Source: Tillus elongatus (taxonomy: Eukaryota > Arthropoda > Insecta > Coleoptera > Cleridae). From it: a stretch of 64,000 nt of DNA. The notes under the pieces are model-generated. The model made no database searches. It was given only the letters and a program-made list of their open reading frames with translations, and was not told the origin of the DNA. The position numbers were made by a program, and so were the translations under genes. The stretch is taken from contig OZ023263.1 of NCBI GenBank assembly GCA_964006375.1, forward strand, positions 139,398,673-139,462,672. The letters are read 5' to 3'. This document shows, in pieces, positions 49,166-64,000 of this stretch. Numbering within the stretch: the first letter of the stretch is position 1; the number at the start of each line of letters is the position of its first letter.

Positions 49166-49680
49166 GCCTATTTCTCTCCTTTCAGTCGTCTCTAAAGCGA
49201 TGGAAAAGTATATAAACACCGAATTACTAAAATTTCTTGAAAAACACAGTCTAATCCACGACATGCAGTATGGATTCCGTCAGCGCAGATCAACTGCCGA
49301 CCTTCTTTCCTTTGTCACCCATTATTGGAACAAGTCTATGGAACTACACGGTGAATCCCAGATTGTTGCTCTAGATATATCCAAAGCATTCGACCAGGTC
49401 TGGCACGCAGCGCTGCTTAATAAACCTCCGGCCTATGGCCTACCACCAAAACTATGTACCTGGACAGCAAATTTCCTCTCCAACCGGACCATTTCTGTTA
49501 TCGTGAATGGACATTCCTCTAAACTGTATCCAATTAATGCAGGAGTTCCTCAAGGTTCAGCTTTAGCCCCTACTTTGTTTGTTCTCCACATCAACCTAGC
49601 ACATCCAGCCAAGTTCACAGTTACGCGGACGACAGCACCCTCCACTCAAATATACAATATTGTAAGCCTGTCTCTTTAGC
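49166..49680 (+). pseudogene. LINE reverse transcriptase palm
   Basis: YRPISLLSVVSKAMEKYINT, then HDMQYGFRQRRSTADLL, IVALDISKAFDQVWH (catalytic Asp), and NAGVPQGSALAPTLFVLHIN. A frameshift just before the YADD box (near 49,600) moves the catalytic SYADDSTLHS to another frame. The RT copies LINE RNA at the nicked target. Confidence 0.88.
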
Positions 49681-50450
49681 CCAATAAGTTGAGGATCGCA
49701 GATTCATGGAGGGTTCTTTCGCCGTAGATCTCCAAAAAATATTAGACTGGGGAAATAGAAATCTTGTATAAATCAACCTCACCAAATTTCAGTCTTGCTT
49801 TCTTTCTCATAAAAGATACACCAGCCCTAGACCCATCACAATGAACAACCAAGTTATTCAAAGTAATGAGTAATTTTCACTTGTTGGCACTTCTGTGGAT
49901 CGAAATCTCAATTGGCACCAACATGTCACATCAATTGCAGAAGCGGCTGCTAAGAAATTAGGTTTCCTCTTCCGGGCTCGCAAATACTTTTCACCAGCTA
50001 ATCTCTATACATTATATACTTAACAAATAAGGCCAAATCTCGAATACTGCTCCCATATGTGGGGTGCCGCTGCCACTCCTACACAAGCTATCCTGGACTC
50101 CATTCAGAAGAGAGCCTTACGTCTCATCGGTGACCCTACCTTCACCCAAAGGCTGCCATCCCTTGCCCACTGACGTGCCGTTGGTGACCTCTCTCTCTCT
50201 CTTATAGATATCTGCACGGGCACTGCTGAGGAGCTTTCTTCCATAGTTCATCCACCTGCTGCCCCCAACAGATCTAGCAGGGGAACAGAGCGAATGCACC
50301 CTCTTACTGTCACACAGAACATCTTGTTATGCCCACTCTTTAGTCCCGAGAACTTTCAAGTTGTGGAATTCCTTGGCGGAACATGTTTTTCCTTCTCCTC
50401 CGAACCTCCAAACCTTCAAGTCCAGAATTAACAAGTTGCTTCTTTCCCCC
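49600..50450 (+). pseudogene. LINE reverse transcriptase thumb and C-terminus
   Basis: Continues with YADDSTLHSN, LGFLFRARKYFSPANLYTLY, RPNLEYCSHMWGAAATPTQA, SIQKRALRLIGDP and FKLWNSLAEHVFPSPPNLQT, the usual C-terminal order of jockey-like LINEs without RNase H. A few stops and shifts. The 3' end abuts the (TA)n(TG)n tract. Confidence 0.85.
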
Positions 50451-50500
50451 TTATCGACACCCACAGACATACACACAGAGACACAATGTTTCATCAACAT

Positions 50501-50699
<199 letters not shown>

Positions 50700-51604
50700 C
50701 CAATAGTTAACCAGGTCTAAGGCACATGTGACAGCAGTAAAACCTGTTAACAAGGACCTAACACTACTAATTCACGAGTGAGAGAGTAAGTACAGAACAA
50801 AAATACAATCCCAAATACAATGAAATAAAATTCTGGTTTATTCAAATACTGTACTTTGCCTAGAAAAATGACACAACAAATGAATGGTGAAATACAAGCA
50901 CACACAACGAGGCATTGACGTAAAATAGTAAACTAAATAAGCTATAATGATCAACTAAGTTCTCTAAAACAACGTATGTTCTCATAAAACCATTAATTTC
51001 AAGTCAATATTGCTCTCTGCATGTAGCCAAAAATCTTAATAGATTACTAACCGTAGCATATACCATACGTGCATGTTTACTTCGCACATAGTAACAAAAT
51101 GACAGCAACAAAATCCATTACCTCTCACAGATAATGAGAACGCTCTGTATAATATGATAAGAATTATATGAGCTTAGTTCTCTACAATGCTAAACGACAG
51201 AGCAACTAAATAAATATGTATGTATTAATTTAACTACCTGATATTAAATAATACTCTATGGTTGTATTAACGACTAGAAATAAAGACATATTAAATCATA
51301 TTAAATTGTAAAAATTCGTGAAGTCTGAGCTATTAATGTCTTTCTTATCAACTACCACTTATCTGAACCAAAGTCCTGTGAAACAATTCCTTGGCCTCCT
51401 AGGTGACAAAAGACTACCAAAATACTGTCCCAAAACTCCAACTATCGTGGGACACCTCTACCTCTCTCAGAATGCTGATACAGCGCTCTGAAAATTCGCT
51501 GCTATGTATGCTGGCCACTATGAGTTGGAATGATACCACTAATGCCTAGATATGTTTTCCACATAAAATTGATTGACAACCAAACTTCTTGCAAATCTCT
51601 TCCT

Positions 51605-51780
51605 TAATACTTTGTGCATTTAACCACTGATGAACTAGGTAACAGTGCCACATTTCTACTTAAGTTTAGGCCTGACACAAATGCTTGCCTTCCACAAAAA
51701 CCATATATTACAGAGGACACCATGTACCTACACAAATCTGCCATTTACAGACACCAAAATAATTTACGAGACACTAGAAC
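51605..51780 (+). pseudogene. Decayed ORF of repeat B
   Basis: Reads NSATFLLKFRPDTNACLPQK and DTMYLHKSAIYR in the frame matching copy A, then stops. Unknown protein. Confidence 0.4.
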
Positions 51781-51842
51781 AATCTATTAGACACCAGAAT
51801 AATCGACCGGATACTAGGACCCTGTTACACGAACCCTGCAAA

Positions 51843-53235
51843 ATACATAAAAAAGAACAAGAATGTGGACGACTATAAAACACTCATGGCTTTATATCGT
51901 ATCTCTTCCATAGAAGGGTGACGCGGTGATAGTACGACACATATCTCGTCGATTTAGTCCTACAGCGGTCAACAAATCTCATCATAGTCTCTACTCACCA
52001 ACGTGCAACTGCTTGAAAATGGCGTCTATTCCCGATAGAGAGGATGCTTGCGTTCCTGTGTACACCTTTATCTTGTTTGCACACCTTCACACTTTGATCA
52101 CAGTTCCTACAAGAGCTCGCAATACTTACTTAGATGCGAAGTAATCCCCTAAATCCAGTAGGATAGAATTTACACACAATTTTATATTTCTGACATCAAA
52201 ATTTTACACCAAACTCTCCGGAAACTTTGGAACCCCTTCTGCAACTTTGCAGTGACACCCTTCTACAATAAGTCTCGTTTTTCCTGTCACACATGTTAAA
52301 TGCTCTTATGTGGAACCGACGTGCCTATATTTGCCTCGACCACGCCCTCTCCTACATAATACAAAGACAGACCTGCTGCGTTGCCGTCGTGCTCCATCTC
52401 TTTGTCCATAACAAACCTCTCTTATACGCAAAACATCATACATGATGTGCATATCTCCTCTGCAAGAGTCTTAATATGCAACCAGTGAGACAATAGACAC
52501 GACTAGACCTCTTCTAATAAATTGCAGTAACGTTACATCTCCTAGATATGCCCGCCAAACAAAAAATAAATAAATTGACAAAATATGTAAAGTCGAACAA
52601 CCTACGGCATAAGACACGCTTGGTCACAACGTTGATAGCAACTTATGATCCTCGGCGGAAACAGATGGTCTCTCCTACCGCCAGCAAATCATGCGAGACT
52701 GAGGTTGTGAACCCCTTGATCTACAAGTGGTCAGAAAACACGCAACATAAAAGCTACTGTAAAAATATATACAATTATTGCCAGTTCACAAACAGATAAC
52801 CCGTGACGTGTAAAATAAAGATGTGATTGTACTGAATTTGTTCTACGGCGATTTTTACACTGAACAACTGAACACTATATATCAATGAAAATAATTGTAT
52901 ATCTTGCGCTATATATGACTAAGGAACCTTACGTTTAAATGTTCTCCATGTGTTTACTGATAGGAAAGGTATAGACAAAATACGTGTATCGTCGACACCT
53001 GTACCTACATTTTAGATTTTTACACATTTGTCACACAAAAAAATATTCGTTTTATCGTTTTTTTTTGACTCCCTAGTTCTACAAAATCAATTTTGTGTCT
53101 ATTCGATTTAGCAAATTCTGTTCACTATGAAAAAGATTTTAAATGTGTTTTAATGTCTACAATAAATATCCTTTTAAATTGGAATTTTTTATTTTAGTTG
53201 TATAATGTTCGTAAAGGTCTAAGGCACCACACTTC
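51843..53235. other. 1.39-kb segment present only in copy B
   Basis: Copy A joins CCCTGCAAAA directly to the equivalent of CTTCATCAAAG. The extra segment has no recognised ORF or terminal repeat. Confidence 0.5.
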
Positions 53236-53739
53236 ATCAAAGTGCCTTGGTTATTTTTGAACACACTATAATACTAAAATTATTGCGAGAATCCTGGATC
53301 GATTGGTCTGTCAAATTCCGCAAAGCACCTCCGGAAAACTACTCATATTAAGACTCTTATCTAAAGTATTTAATATATACGAGCATATACAAAAATATCT
53401 CGAGATAAGTTTACTAAATCAACATAATTGCAAAAACCGTAATAGGTATGATTCTTGCCAAATTTACACGCCTATTTCACTCCCTAACATCACTAACTGA
53501 GGAAGCCTTAGTCATCTGATTGATAGTGAAGGGTGTAATATATAGTGAACAATAATTTATAGTTGAACTTATTGTGTTCCGACTGACTAGACTGCAAAAC
53601 TGGCTGTGAGATGAATTTCCCATAAAAGATTAAACTGAAAATAGGCTTAAAATTGCCATAAAATTTTTATTGTAAAATTACTTAGATAACTGATAATGTT
53701 CCTTCTAAAATACTTCCACCTTAATATAATGCTTACGTG

Positions 53740-54370
53740 CCACCTCTGTTTACACTGTTCAAAACACATTTTAAGATCCTTGGATCTCACCGTAGCTGCT
53801 TTGATAGCTTCCACGTCTTTGAACACCTTCTCTCACCTTGGTACTAAAAAGGAATCATGCGGTGTCAAATCAGGCCAACAGGGTGAGTAATCTGTAATTG
53901 TGACCGATTTTTCGGGCAAAAACTTCCGGATGACCCTGACCTGTGAGCAGGCGCATTATTATGGTGGAGTATACAACGAACCACTTGCGCCAAATTCGGG
54001 TAAATGCATAACACAGGAGCTCAAAAACATTTTAAAACCTCGACGTAAAAACTTCCATTAACATGTGTTGAAGGGACGCTGGTTAATTCATGACAATGTA
54101 TCGAAAATAAAAATAAAAAACAGTAAAAATGTTCTTTCAATCCGAATTGTATTGATTTCTCGGCCCCTGAGTCACACTCTGGTTCCAGCTTAGCCTTATT
54201 AAAATCGCATAAGCTTCGGAAGGACCTTTGTACAAAGCTTCCTGATTACAAACCGTCTACTAAAATTCTGTGGACGATCGTCTTATTCAAATGCAGTTCA
54301 CCGACGATTTCTGAGGAAACACTCGTGCATTCTTTCCCCAATGTCTTCAGGATTTTTTAAGGATTGAATA
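53740..54370 (-). pseudogene. Degenerate mariner transposase (older family)
   Basis: The minus strand reads, in order with shifts, RKLCTKVLPKL (HTH end), HHNNAPAH (from HDNAPAH), PDLTPHDSFLVPR (from PDLxPxDFFLFP) and IKAATVRSKDLKMCFEQCKQ RW-type tail. This is the DD34D-mariner order, heavily mutated and non-functional. Confidence 0.65.
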
Positions 54371-54434
54371 TAACCAGATTTACAGAAACCCAGCTAAGAA
54401 TCATGGACAGGTCATTATCTTGCGAACTGGTTAT

Positions 54435-54715
54435 TCAGACTCACTCACTGATAATGCGCTAAAACAGATTGGGCGAGTCGATAAGAACATACTGGTTAGG
54501 GTATTATTATCAGCGACGCTGTGAATCGGATTTTTAATTGTTAGCAAAATGCCATTTGTACATAGAATAAATAGTGTGAGAGCCAAAGCTGAACCTTGTG
54601 GTTTACATGTAGTAACTTCCAATTTGTCTCATGGAAAATCATCTACAACAACAAGCAATGAGTGCTCCTTTAAAAAACTTGATGTTCATAGGCAGAGTTT
54701 GGAAGGCAGTGTGTA
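54435..54715 (-). pseudogene. LINE reverse transcriptase fragment
   Basis: Minus-strand KPQGSALALTLFILCTNGIL then NPIHSVADNNTL, the GVPQGS..PTLF..Y..D and YADD regions, with the YADD box altered to VADN. A different, older copy than the 48-50 kb LINE. Confidence 0.7.
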
Positions 54716-55584
54716 GGGTCTTCTAAATTTATATATTAATGTTAGATTTATTATTGTCGGTGTAGAGATACTACAGGCACACACGAAGAATATAAATAAG
54801 TTCAACACAGTTATGCCGTTAAAAATTCTGCTCCCAAGCACCAGATTCTGTGAAGGATTATCTCCATTACATTCTTTGTAAATACGCTTATGGAAGCGAT
54901 TTATATATTTTTTATTTAAAAAAATGAAATAAGCTTATAACGTACCAGTATTCACAAAATTGTATTATCATAATTAGACTAAGGGTTGTTACGTTTGGAC
55001 ATGGGAACAGAAAAAATGTATACAAATTAACTTGTGTTGGTAGAATTTATTTCCAAATTTTATTACTCAAATTCAAAAAATTCGTTACTAAATGTTTTTA
55101 AGCGACACAAATGTTAAATTTAAGTAGCTGACTTTTATAAACAATTAACTCCAAAACATCGGATTTTTTTCTCTCAAATTAATATGTCAATCATGTGACA
55201 TTCTATTGATTAGAAACGCCTATGTTAACGATAAAAACATCACAATTAAACATCTTTGTTTCTCCTATATAAACTTGTTTCTTTTTCAACAACAATGGAT
55301 ATCATTAGCGCCATTTTCCAAATTATATTTAATTTAGTCGTGGAAAAACTTGGAATATGATTATTTAACATATCATTGCATTTGTAAGTTAATAACAATT
55401 TAGATGTTAATTTCTTAAAGACAAATTGAAAAGTTTCAAAGCTATAACATTTTCGAGAGGAAAATTGGCCACCTTTCATGCAAAAACTTGCTCTCAGACA
55501 TGGCTTAAAACTTAGCACCCGGATTTTTTTTCTGTGTTACTAAAATACCGGTGGCGTAAAAGCTTGTCAAATCCTATCGCATAC

Positions 55585-55588
<4 letters not shown>
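54716..55588. other. No gene recognised
   Basis: AT-rich; a 90-codon minus-strand frame at 55,246-55,518 has no motif. Confidence 0.4.

Positions 55589-55653
<65 letters not shown>
55589..55653. repeat. (TA)n microsatellite
   Basis: About 32 TA units. Confidence 0.98.
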
Positions 55654-55657
<4 letters not shown>

Positions 55658-55955
55658 ACTATAGCATATGCCTGGTATAGAAGCAAGTATACGTATATAA
55701 TTCAACAGAAACACATATATCACAAACGATCAAGTAGTAAATTGTTCAAATCGTTTTTTCTCTTTATATAAAATGTCTAGGGAAGAATTTTGATAACAAG
55801 GCATAAATAAGTGCCAACAAAGGTAATATTTAATAAAAGTAGGAATGAAAAAGTTATGAAAAAATAAATAAAATCAGAATATCTTGAAATGTACACTCCA
55901 TGTTCCATAAATTTAAAATAAATGGGGATATCAAAACTTTAAATGACAACTTGAG

Positions 55956-56823
<868 letters not shown>

Positions 56824-56913
<90 letters not shown>
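56824..56913. repeat. (TA)n microsatellite
   Basis: About 45 TA units. Confidence 0.98.
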
Positions 56914-56914
<1 letters not shown>

Positions 56915-57655
56915 CGCTTACTTAATAGCATATATGGAATCAGCCTTACTAAAGTCCACGGGACAAGTGTTAAGAAGAAAATATTGTTTATATTAACCTA
57001 CGCCACATTGAGTTAAGGTACCTAACAGCGTATATTCGCACGTGTCAGTATAATTGCAGCAAATGTCCAATAACCTCAAAAGTGAATAAGAAATAATAAA
57101 TAGAGGCAATATATCAACTATGAGGAGTCGATTTTACTAAATCAACATAATTCAAGGTAAAGGCAAATAGTAAATAAAGAAGCCACCAGAGAGAGCAACG
57201 GACAACCTTGATAATGGAGTACAATTTCATTCTGTCATAGAAATTTATCTCCATGACAATGTAGAAATTAAGAAACTACGGCTGCCATGACAACACATAA
57301 TTAAAATTATACGGTGAGAACTTTAAAAAGGTAACAGATTAACGATTTGAATTGCATCAGTGTAAACTAAGTTAGGCAAATAAGAAACTTAACATAAAAC
57401 ATAAAAGGATCCTCAATAAGTATTTAAGATAGTTTTTGTTCGTAAACTTGAAGCATTTATCAGTCACAAGTGAAATATCCATGTTCTATTTGAAGTAAAC
57501 AAGGTTTAATTTTCTTTTCATTGACTAAGTAAAATATATATATACTTGAAGCTAACGAAAGTTAGGGTAAAGGAATCTGCAAAAGTGAAGCAGGTAAACG
57601 CAAACAGCCTATTAAAGTAACATATAGGGGGTTAATAATCTTGAGAAATATTAAA
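56914..57655. other. No gene recognised
   Basis: AT-rich. Positions 57,127-57,150 share TTTTACTAAATCAACATAATT with repeat A/B. Confidence 0.4.
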
Positions 57656-57660
57656 AGGGC

Positions 57661-57691
57661 AGGTCAGGTCAGGTCAGGTCAGGTCAGGTCA
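57661..57691 (+). repeat. (TCAGG)n interstitial array
   Basis: Six perfect AGGTC units in a row, i.e. the TCAGG pentamer. Confidence 0.95.
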
Positions 57692-59242
<1,551 letters not shown>

Positions 59243-59285
59243 TGTCCGTATAATTATGAGGACAAACCACATGAATGGACGTGAC

Positions 59286-59570
59286 TTGTCGGGTCTTCCC
59301 AACTTGTCGGGCCATACACGCGTCCCGACAATTTAGAGACGTGGTTTTTCGGATTCTCCACCTCTTAAATAGTATAAATAACTAATTTTCTGACGATGTC
59401 CTGATATACATACTATATGCATGTGTGTATTTTTGAGTTCGTGTTACTAAAACTGTCGGGCCCTATAAAAGTGACTGATAAAAGCGACCTCCGTGGTCAA
59501 TTTTTAAAACAAACGTAATTGTGTGTAAGGCCCGACAACTGTTTGGTAAAATTTGTGTAAGTCCCGATAA
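59286..59570. repeat. Cluster of TGTCGGG/CCCGACA octamers
   Basis: TTGTCGGG at 59,286 and 59,304; CCCGACAA at 59,324 and 59,531; CTGTCGGG at 59,453; CCCGATAA at 59,563. Six GC-rich sites in both orientations in AT-rich DNA. Confidence 0.7.
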
Positions 59571-60605
<1,035 letters not shown>

Positions 60606-60619
60606 ATCAGGCAGGCCTG

Positions 60620-60706
60620 AACCACCTGACCTGACCTGGCTAGACCTGACCCAACGTGACCTGACCAAACCCGACTCTGACGTGATCCTGACCTGACCTG
60701 ACCTGA
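60620..60706 (-). repeat. Degenerate CCTGA/TCAGG array
   Basis: Four perfect CCTGA units at 60,687-60,706 and scattered variants from 60,628. Confidence 0.85.
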
Positions 60707-60889
60707 GTAAAGGCGTATGAGAAGGCCCAAGAAAACTCCAAAAAACATGCATTTTACACACAAAAATGTGTATGTGACCAGCGATTAACCAATAATGTTA
60801 ATAAGTTGACAACAACAAATTCTCACAACGTAAAAAATATTTTCGACAACATAAAATAGTATAAAATTACATGTAAGGTAATATACATT

Positions 60890-61998
60890 ATCTATCAGCA
60901 GTCGACATCACGTTGGTGAAACTGCAGATGAGAGGCAAACTAGCTTTAATTATTAACTTTAATTCTAAAAAAGACTGACAAAACAAAACAAAAACAAAAC
61001 AGCAATAATATTTGTCAACTAACTCAATGTTCAAAATGCTGTCCATTATTATCAATACATAATTTAACTCGCGTTTAATTAACCCGGAATGCACAATCCA
61101 TCTTGTTTGGCCAACAATGATAGCTTTCAGGTCTTCCAGATTTAATGGTCTGTCTCTGTAGACAACATTCTTCAAGTGACCCTAAGAAAACAACCACATG
61201 GCGTGAAGTCAAGAGGGCGAGCAGTTCATTTAAGTGAATCACAGCGCCCGATTCAATTTTCTCTAAAAACTTCATCCAAATATTGCCGCATGCGTCTCCC
61301 AAAATGACTGTGAGCTCCATATTTCTCAAACCAAACTTCATTGACTAGGCCCACTGCAACCACTGTGGTATAATTTCTTCTCTTAAAAATTTTTATACTT
61401 TTAAGATGTTAGATTTCCCTCAATAAATAACCGCCCAATATTACTACTGTCTACTATACCCGTCCATACATAATTTTTTTGTGGTCGTTGGTTTGGAGCC
61501 TCCAGCATCCAATGTGGATTCTGCTGAGACCAATAACGATTATTTCTACTAAAGTCTGGCTTCTCATTAAATTTGCCATAATATAATAAAATTCAACACG
61601 CCTCTTAAAATCGCCAACTACAAGTTCCTGTACTAGCTGTACTTTGTATGGGTGAAATTTTTTCTTTTTCTTTTTAGCAAAGTAACCACAGATTTTTTTG
61701 TGAAAGACTGTGTAATGAGTAACTTAATTTGTAGATAGATGAGGGGTTTAATAAAAAGACAACAATATATCTAATGCGTTATTACCAGCTACAGCCGTGT
61801 TTGGTCTTCCTATTCTTGGCTTATCATTGACACTACCAGTTTCGTTATTTTTTTCAATGTTCTGGAAACATACACTTCATTAATTTGTGCCCAGACTCAT
61901 AAAAAAAAAACATGCACATTTCTTTACAAAGCTTCCTGCCACCGTAGCCCAACATCACTAATATATCAATTCTTAGCTTTTCGCTCAATTCTGCCATA
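60890..61998 (-). pseudogene. Degenerate Tc1/mariner transposase (DUF4817-HTH type)
   Basis: From the minus-strand ATG at about 61,998 it reads MAELSEKLRIDILVMLGYGG (HTH start like the intact mariner), then, through many stops, SRNNRYWSQQNPHWMLEAPN, VWTGIVDSSN, VWFEKYGAHSHFGRRMRQYL and a PLNLEDLK-like tail. Order and wording match the intact transposase at 37.4-38.5 kb but are far diverged, so a separate, older subfamily. Confidence 0.75.
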
Positions 61999-62285
61999 AT
62001 AATAATAATAATTATTAATTTCTATAAGTCCTCTATTTTCCAATATGAAGCTCTCTAAAGTATTACAAACTACAGACAACTGACAGAAAATAATGCTTCA
62101 AATTGGCAGCTGCAAATACTATCACATTTTTTCAATTGATAACTTGATAAGAAATTGATTAATGAAATCCAACTGAAGGTAATTTTTAAGAAACTTATTG
62201 TTTTTGCAATTTTTTTCTTATTAATCCCAATTACATTTTCATAGTGCCGTTGCTAAGAAGGATATGTTCTTTCCGTAAGTGCAAA
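61999..62285. other. No gene recognised
   Basis: AT-rich sequence between the mariner and LINE remnants; contains (TAA)n-like AATAATAATAATAATTATT near 61,999. Confidence 0.4.
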
Positions 62286-62289
62286 AAAA

Positions 62290-63300
62290 AATGCTAAAAA
62301 AGGCTTTCTATGCAGCAGATATCCTTCTGGTCTATATCCATCCTCTTCAAACATTAAATGAGTTTGTGGTGTTGGACCCTGTCAAACTTTTTCTGGTATT
62401 TGATGAAGCATAGAAGCACAACCTTCCTTTGGTCGTTGCAGTTCTGTATCAATACTTGAGTTGCAACTACAGCCTCTCTCGTACCTAGTCCCCTTCTAAA
62501 TCCAAATTGTGTGAACCCTACCCCTCTTTCGCATTTTATAGAAATTCTGTAGTGAATAATCTTGAGGAATATCTTTAACGTGTGGCTTATTAGATTGATC
62601 AGTCTATGGTCCTCGCACTTCGTTGCGTTACTCCTTTTTTGGCAGGGGGATAAAATGTGATGTAATCCACTTGGCAGGGAACTCCCCCATTTTATATATC
62701 TTGTTCAATATTCTGTTCAGTACGGAAATGCCCCTGTCGTCTAGTATTTTTAATAGTTCGACAGGTATGCAGTCCGGGCCAACTGCCTTTCTGTCCTTTG
62801 ACGTATTTATTGCTCTTACAGTTTCTTCTTTGGTGATAGGGGGTCCAGACAGGTCTACGTCCTCCGCAACCTCTATATCAGGTCTATTATCGTCGAAAAG
62901 GTTGTTAATATATTCCTCCCAAATAACTCTTCGCTGCCGATCATCTTGTTCCATTTCCCCATGTTCGTTTTCTACATTAGAAAAGTGTCTTTTCCGGTAA
63001 ACTACGGACGCCTCTCTTATTTTTCTATCTCCCCGCATTGCTTCTTTAACCAGTCACTCTTTGCCGCTCTTATTTTCCCCCTAATAATTCTTTGGATGTG
63101 TTTATAGCTCTCTGGATTTCCTTGACTTTTACATCTTCTCCTTTCTTCAAGCATGATTTCTGCTGTCATTCACTTGTGTTTCTGTGTTTTCCGCTTATGA
63201 CCTAGTTCACCTTCTGCGACCCTAATCAAGGCTTCCTCCATTTCTCCCCATATGACATATATGCTTGCACTATCTTCCAACTTCTGTTCTATGCATCATA
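62290..63300 (-). pseudogene. LINE (RTE/endonuclease-reverse-transcriptase type) RT N-terminal half
   Basis: The minus strand reads a linker (MTAEIMLEERRRCKSQGNPE; IRGKIRAAKSDWLKKQCGEI), then the 136-codon frame 62,628-63,038 with VIWEEYINNLFDDNRPD and KDRKAVGPDCIPVELLKILD, then after a break CEDHRLINLISHTLKIFLKI, FTQFGFRRGLGTREAVVATQ and VVLLCFIKYQKKFDRVQHHK (first catalytic Asp region altered to Lys). It stops before the YADD box. Several shifts. Confidence 0.8.
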
Positions 63301-63479
63301 TTTAGATAAAAAATGCAAAAATATATTAACGAATTTGTTCTACGAAAATTAGCCAAAAATTATAGACCGTTAAACCATAAACTTAACTAAACGTACAGCG
63401 AAAGCATCAACTTAACTGAACCGACGGCCAAAGCATCAGAGAAAGGGTCTATTTGAAATGAATTTTCTGTAAATATTTT
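63301..63479. other. No gene recognised
   Basis: Short AT-rich stretch. Confidence 0.4.
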
Positions 63480-63965
<486 letters not shown>

Positions 63966-64000
63966 ACATAAAAACTCAAACTGACCCCTGATATGTCTTC

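Larger units (their letters stand above)
50700..53610 (+). repeat. Unclassified dispersed repeat, copy B
   Basis: Inverted relative to copy A (15,060-16,497). Matching runs: 51,120-51,840 and 53,240-53,530 with GGATCGATTGGTCTGTC and TCCGCAAAGCACCTCCGGAA. Also shares a 27-base phrase near 53,575 with 14,338-14,364. Confidence 0.75.

Noticed and set aside
62623..63000. 125-codon plus-strand ORF
   Set aside because: Antisense shadow of the LINE RT frame on the minus strand.

Overview
This 64 kb window is intron-era eukaryotic intergenic DNA, very AT-rich and packed with transposable elements (TEs) in all stages of decay. The TE set (BEL/Pao, CsRn1-type Ty3/gypsy, a long-LTR Ty3/gypsy, an errantivirus-like remnant, jockey-like and RTE-like LINEs, Tc1/mariner elements, tRNA-derived SINEs) fits an arthropod, most likely an insect. 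Three short interstitial TCAGG arrays (near 23.53, 57.66 and 60.69 kb) resemble the telomere repeat known from many beetles and weakly suggest Coleoptera. No rRNA gene, no functional tRNA gene, no CRISPR and no confident host protein gene were found. The only intact catalytic gene is a mariner-type transposase at 37,418-38,506.

Layout. 1-3.1 kb: broken BEL/Pao pol. 3.7-7.9 kb: pieces of an errantivirus-like provirus (integrase tail, env-like region, polypurine tract) with tRNA-derived SINEs beside and between them, three of which in the window have target-site duplications. 8.0-9.5 kb: a (TA)n tract with an attached repeat, then a 365-bp-arm inverted repeat carrying the same 48-codon ORF in both arms. 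9.5-16.5 kb: SINE remnants, a frameshifted Cys-rich gene, a LINE RNase H tail and an unclassified repeat (family A/B) that recurs inverted at 50.6-53.6 kb. 17.9-23.5 kb: a CsRn1-type retrotransposon on the minus strand with 335-bp LTRs, 5-bp TSD and tRNA-Trp primer site, inserted into one arm of an inverted repeat whose other arm preserves the empty site. 25.2-27.4 kb: two direct copies of a 440-bp sequence. 27.37-42.61 kb: a second minus-strand Ty3/gypsy element with roughly 1.75-2.0 kb LTRs; its gag has undergone a 1,863-bp tandem duplication, and the (TA)n tract in one gag copy holds the complete 2,066-bp mariner. 43.3-45.7 kb: weak signs of a spliced THAP/P-element-like gene. 46.7-47.6 kb: more units of the 17.9/23 kb repeat. 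47.9-50.5 kb: a jockey-like LINE. 53.7-63.3 kb: mariner and LINE remnants among many (TA)n tracts.

How it works together. Nothing here is an operon or pathway. The useful story is layering: old LTR elements died first (the same stops are in both gag copies), the gag segment duplicated, the TA tract sat in both copies, and the still-intact mariner landed in one TA tract. About sixteen long (TA)n tracts recur at TE edges or inside TEs, so they look like both insertion targets and hitch-hikers. Reading was by eye; boundaries of diverged repeats are approximate and similarity statements are not scored alignments.
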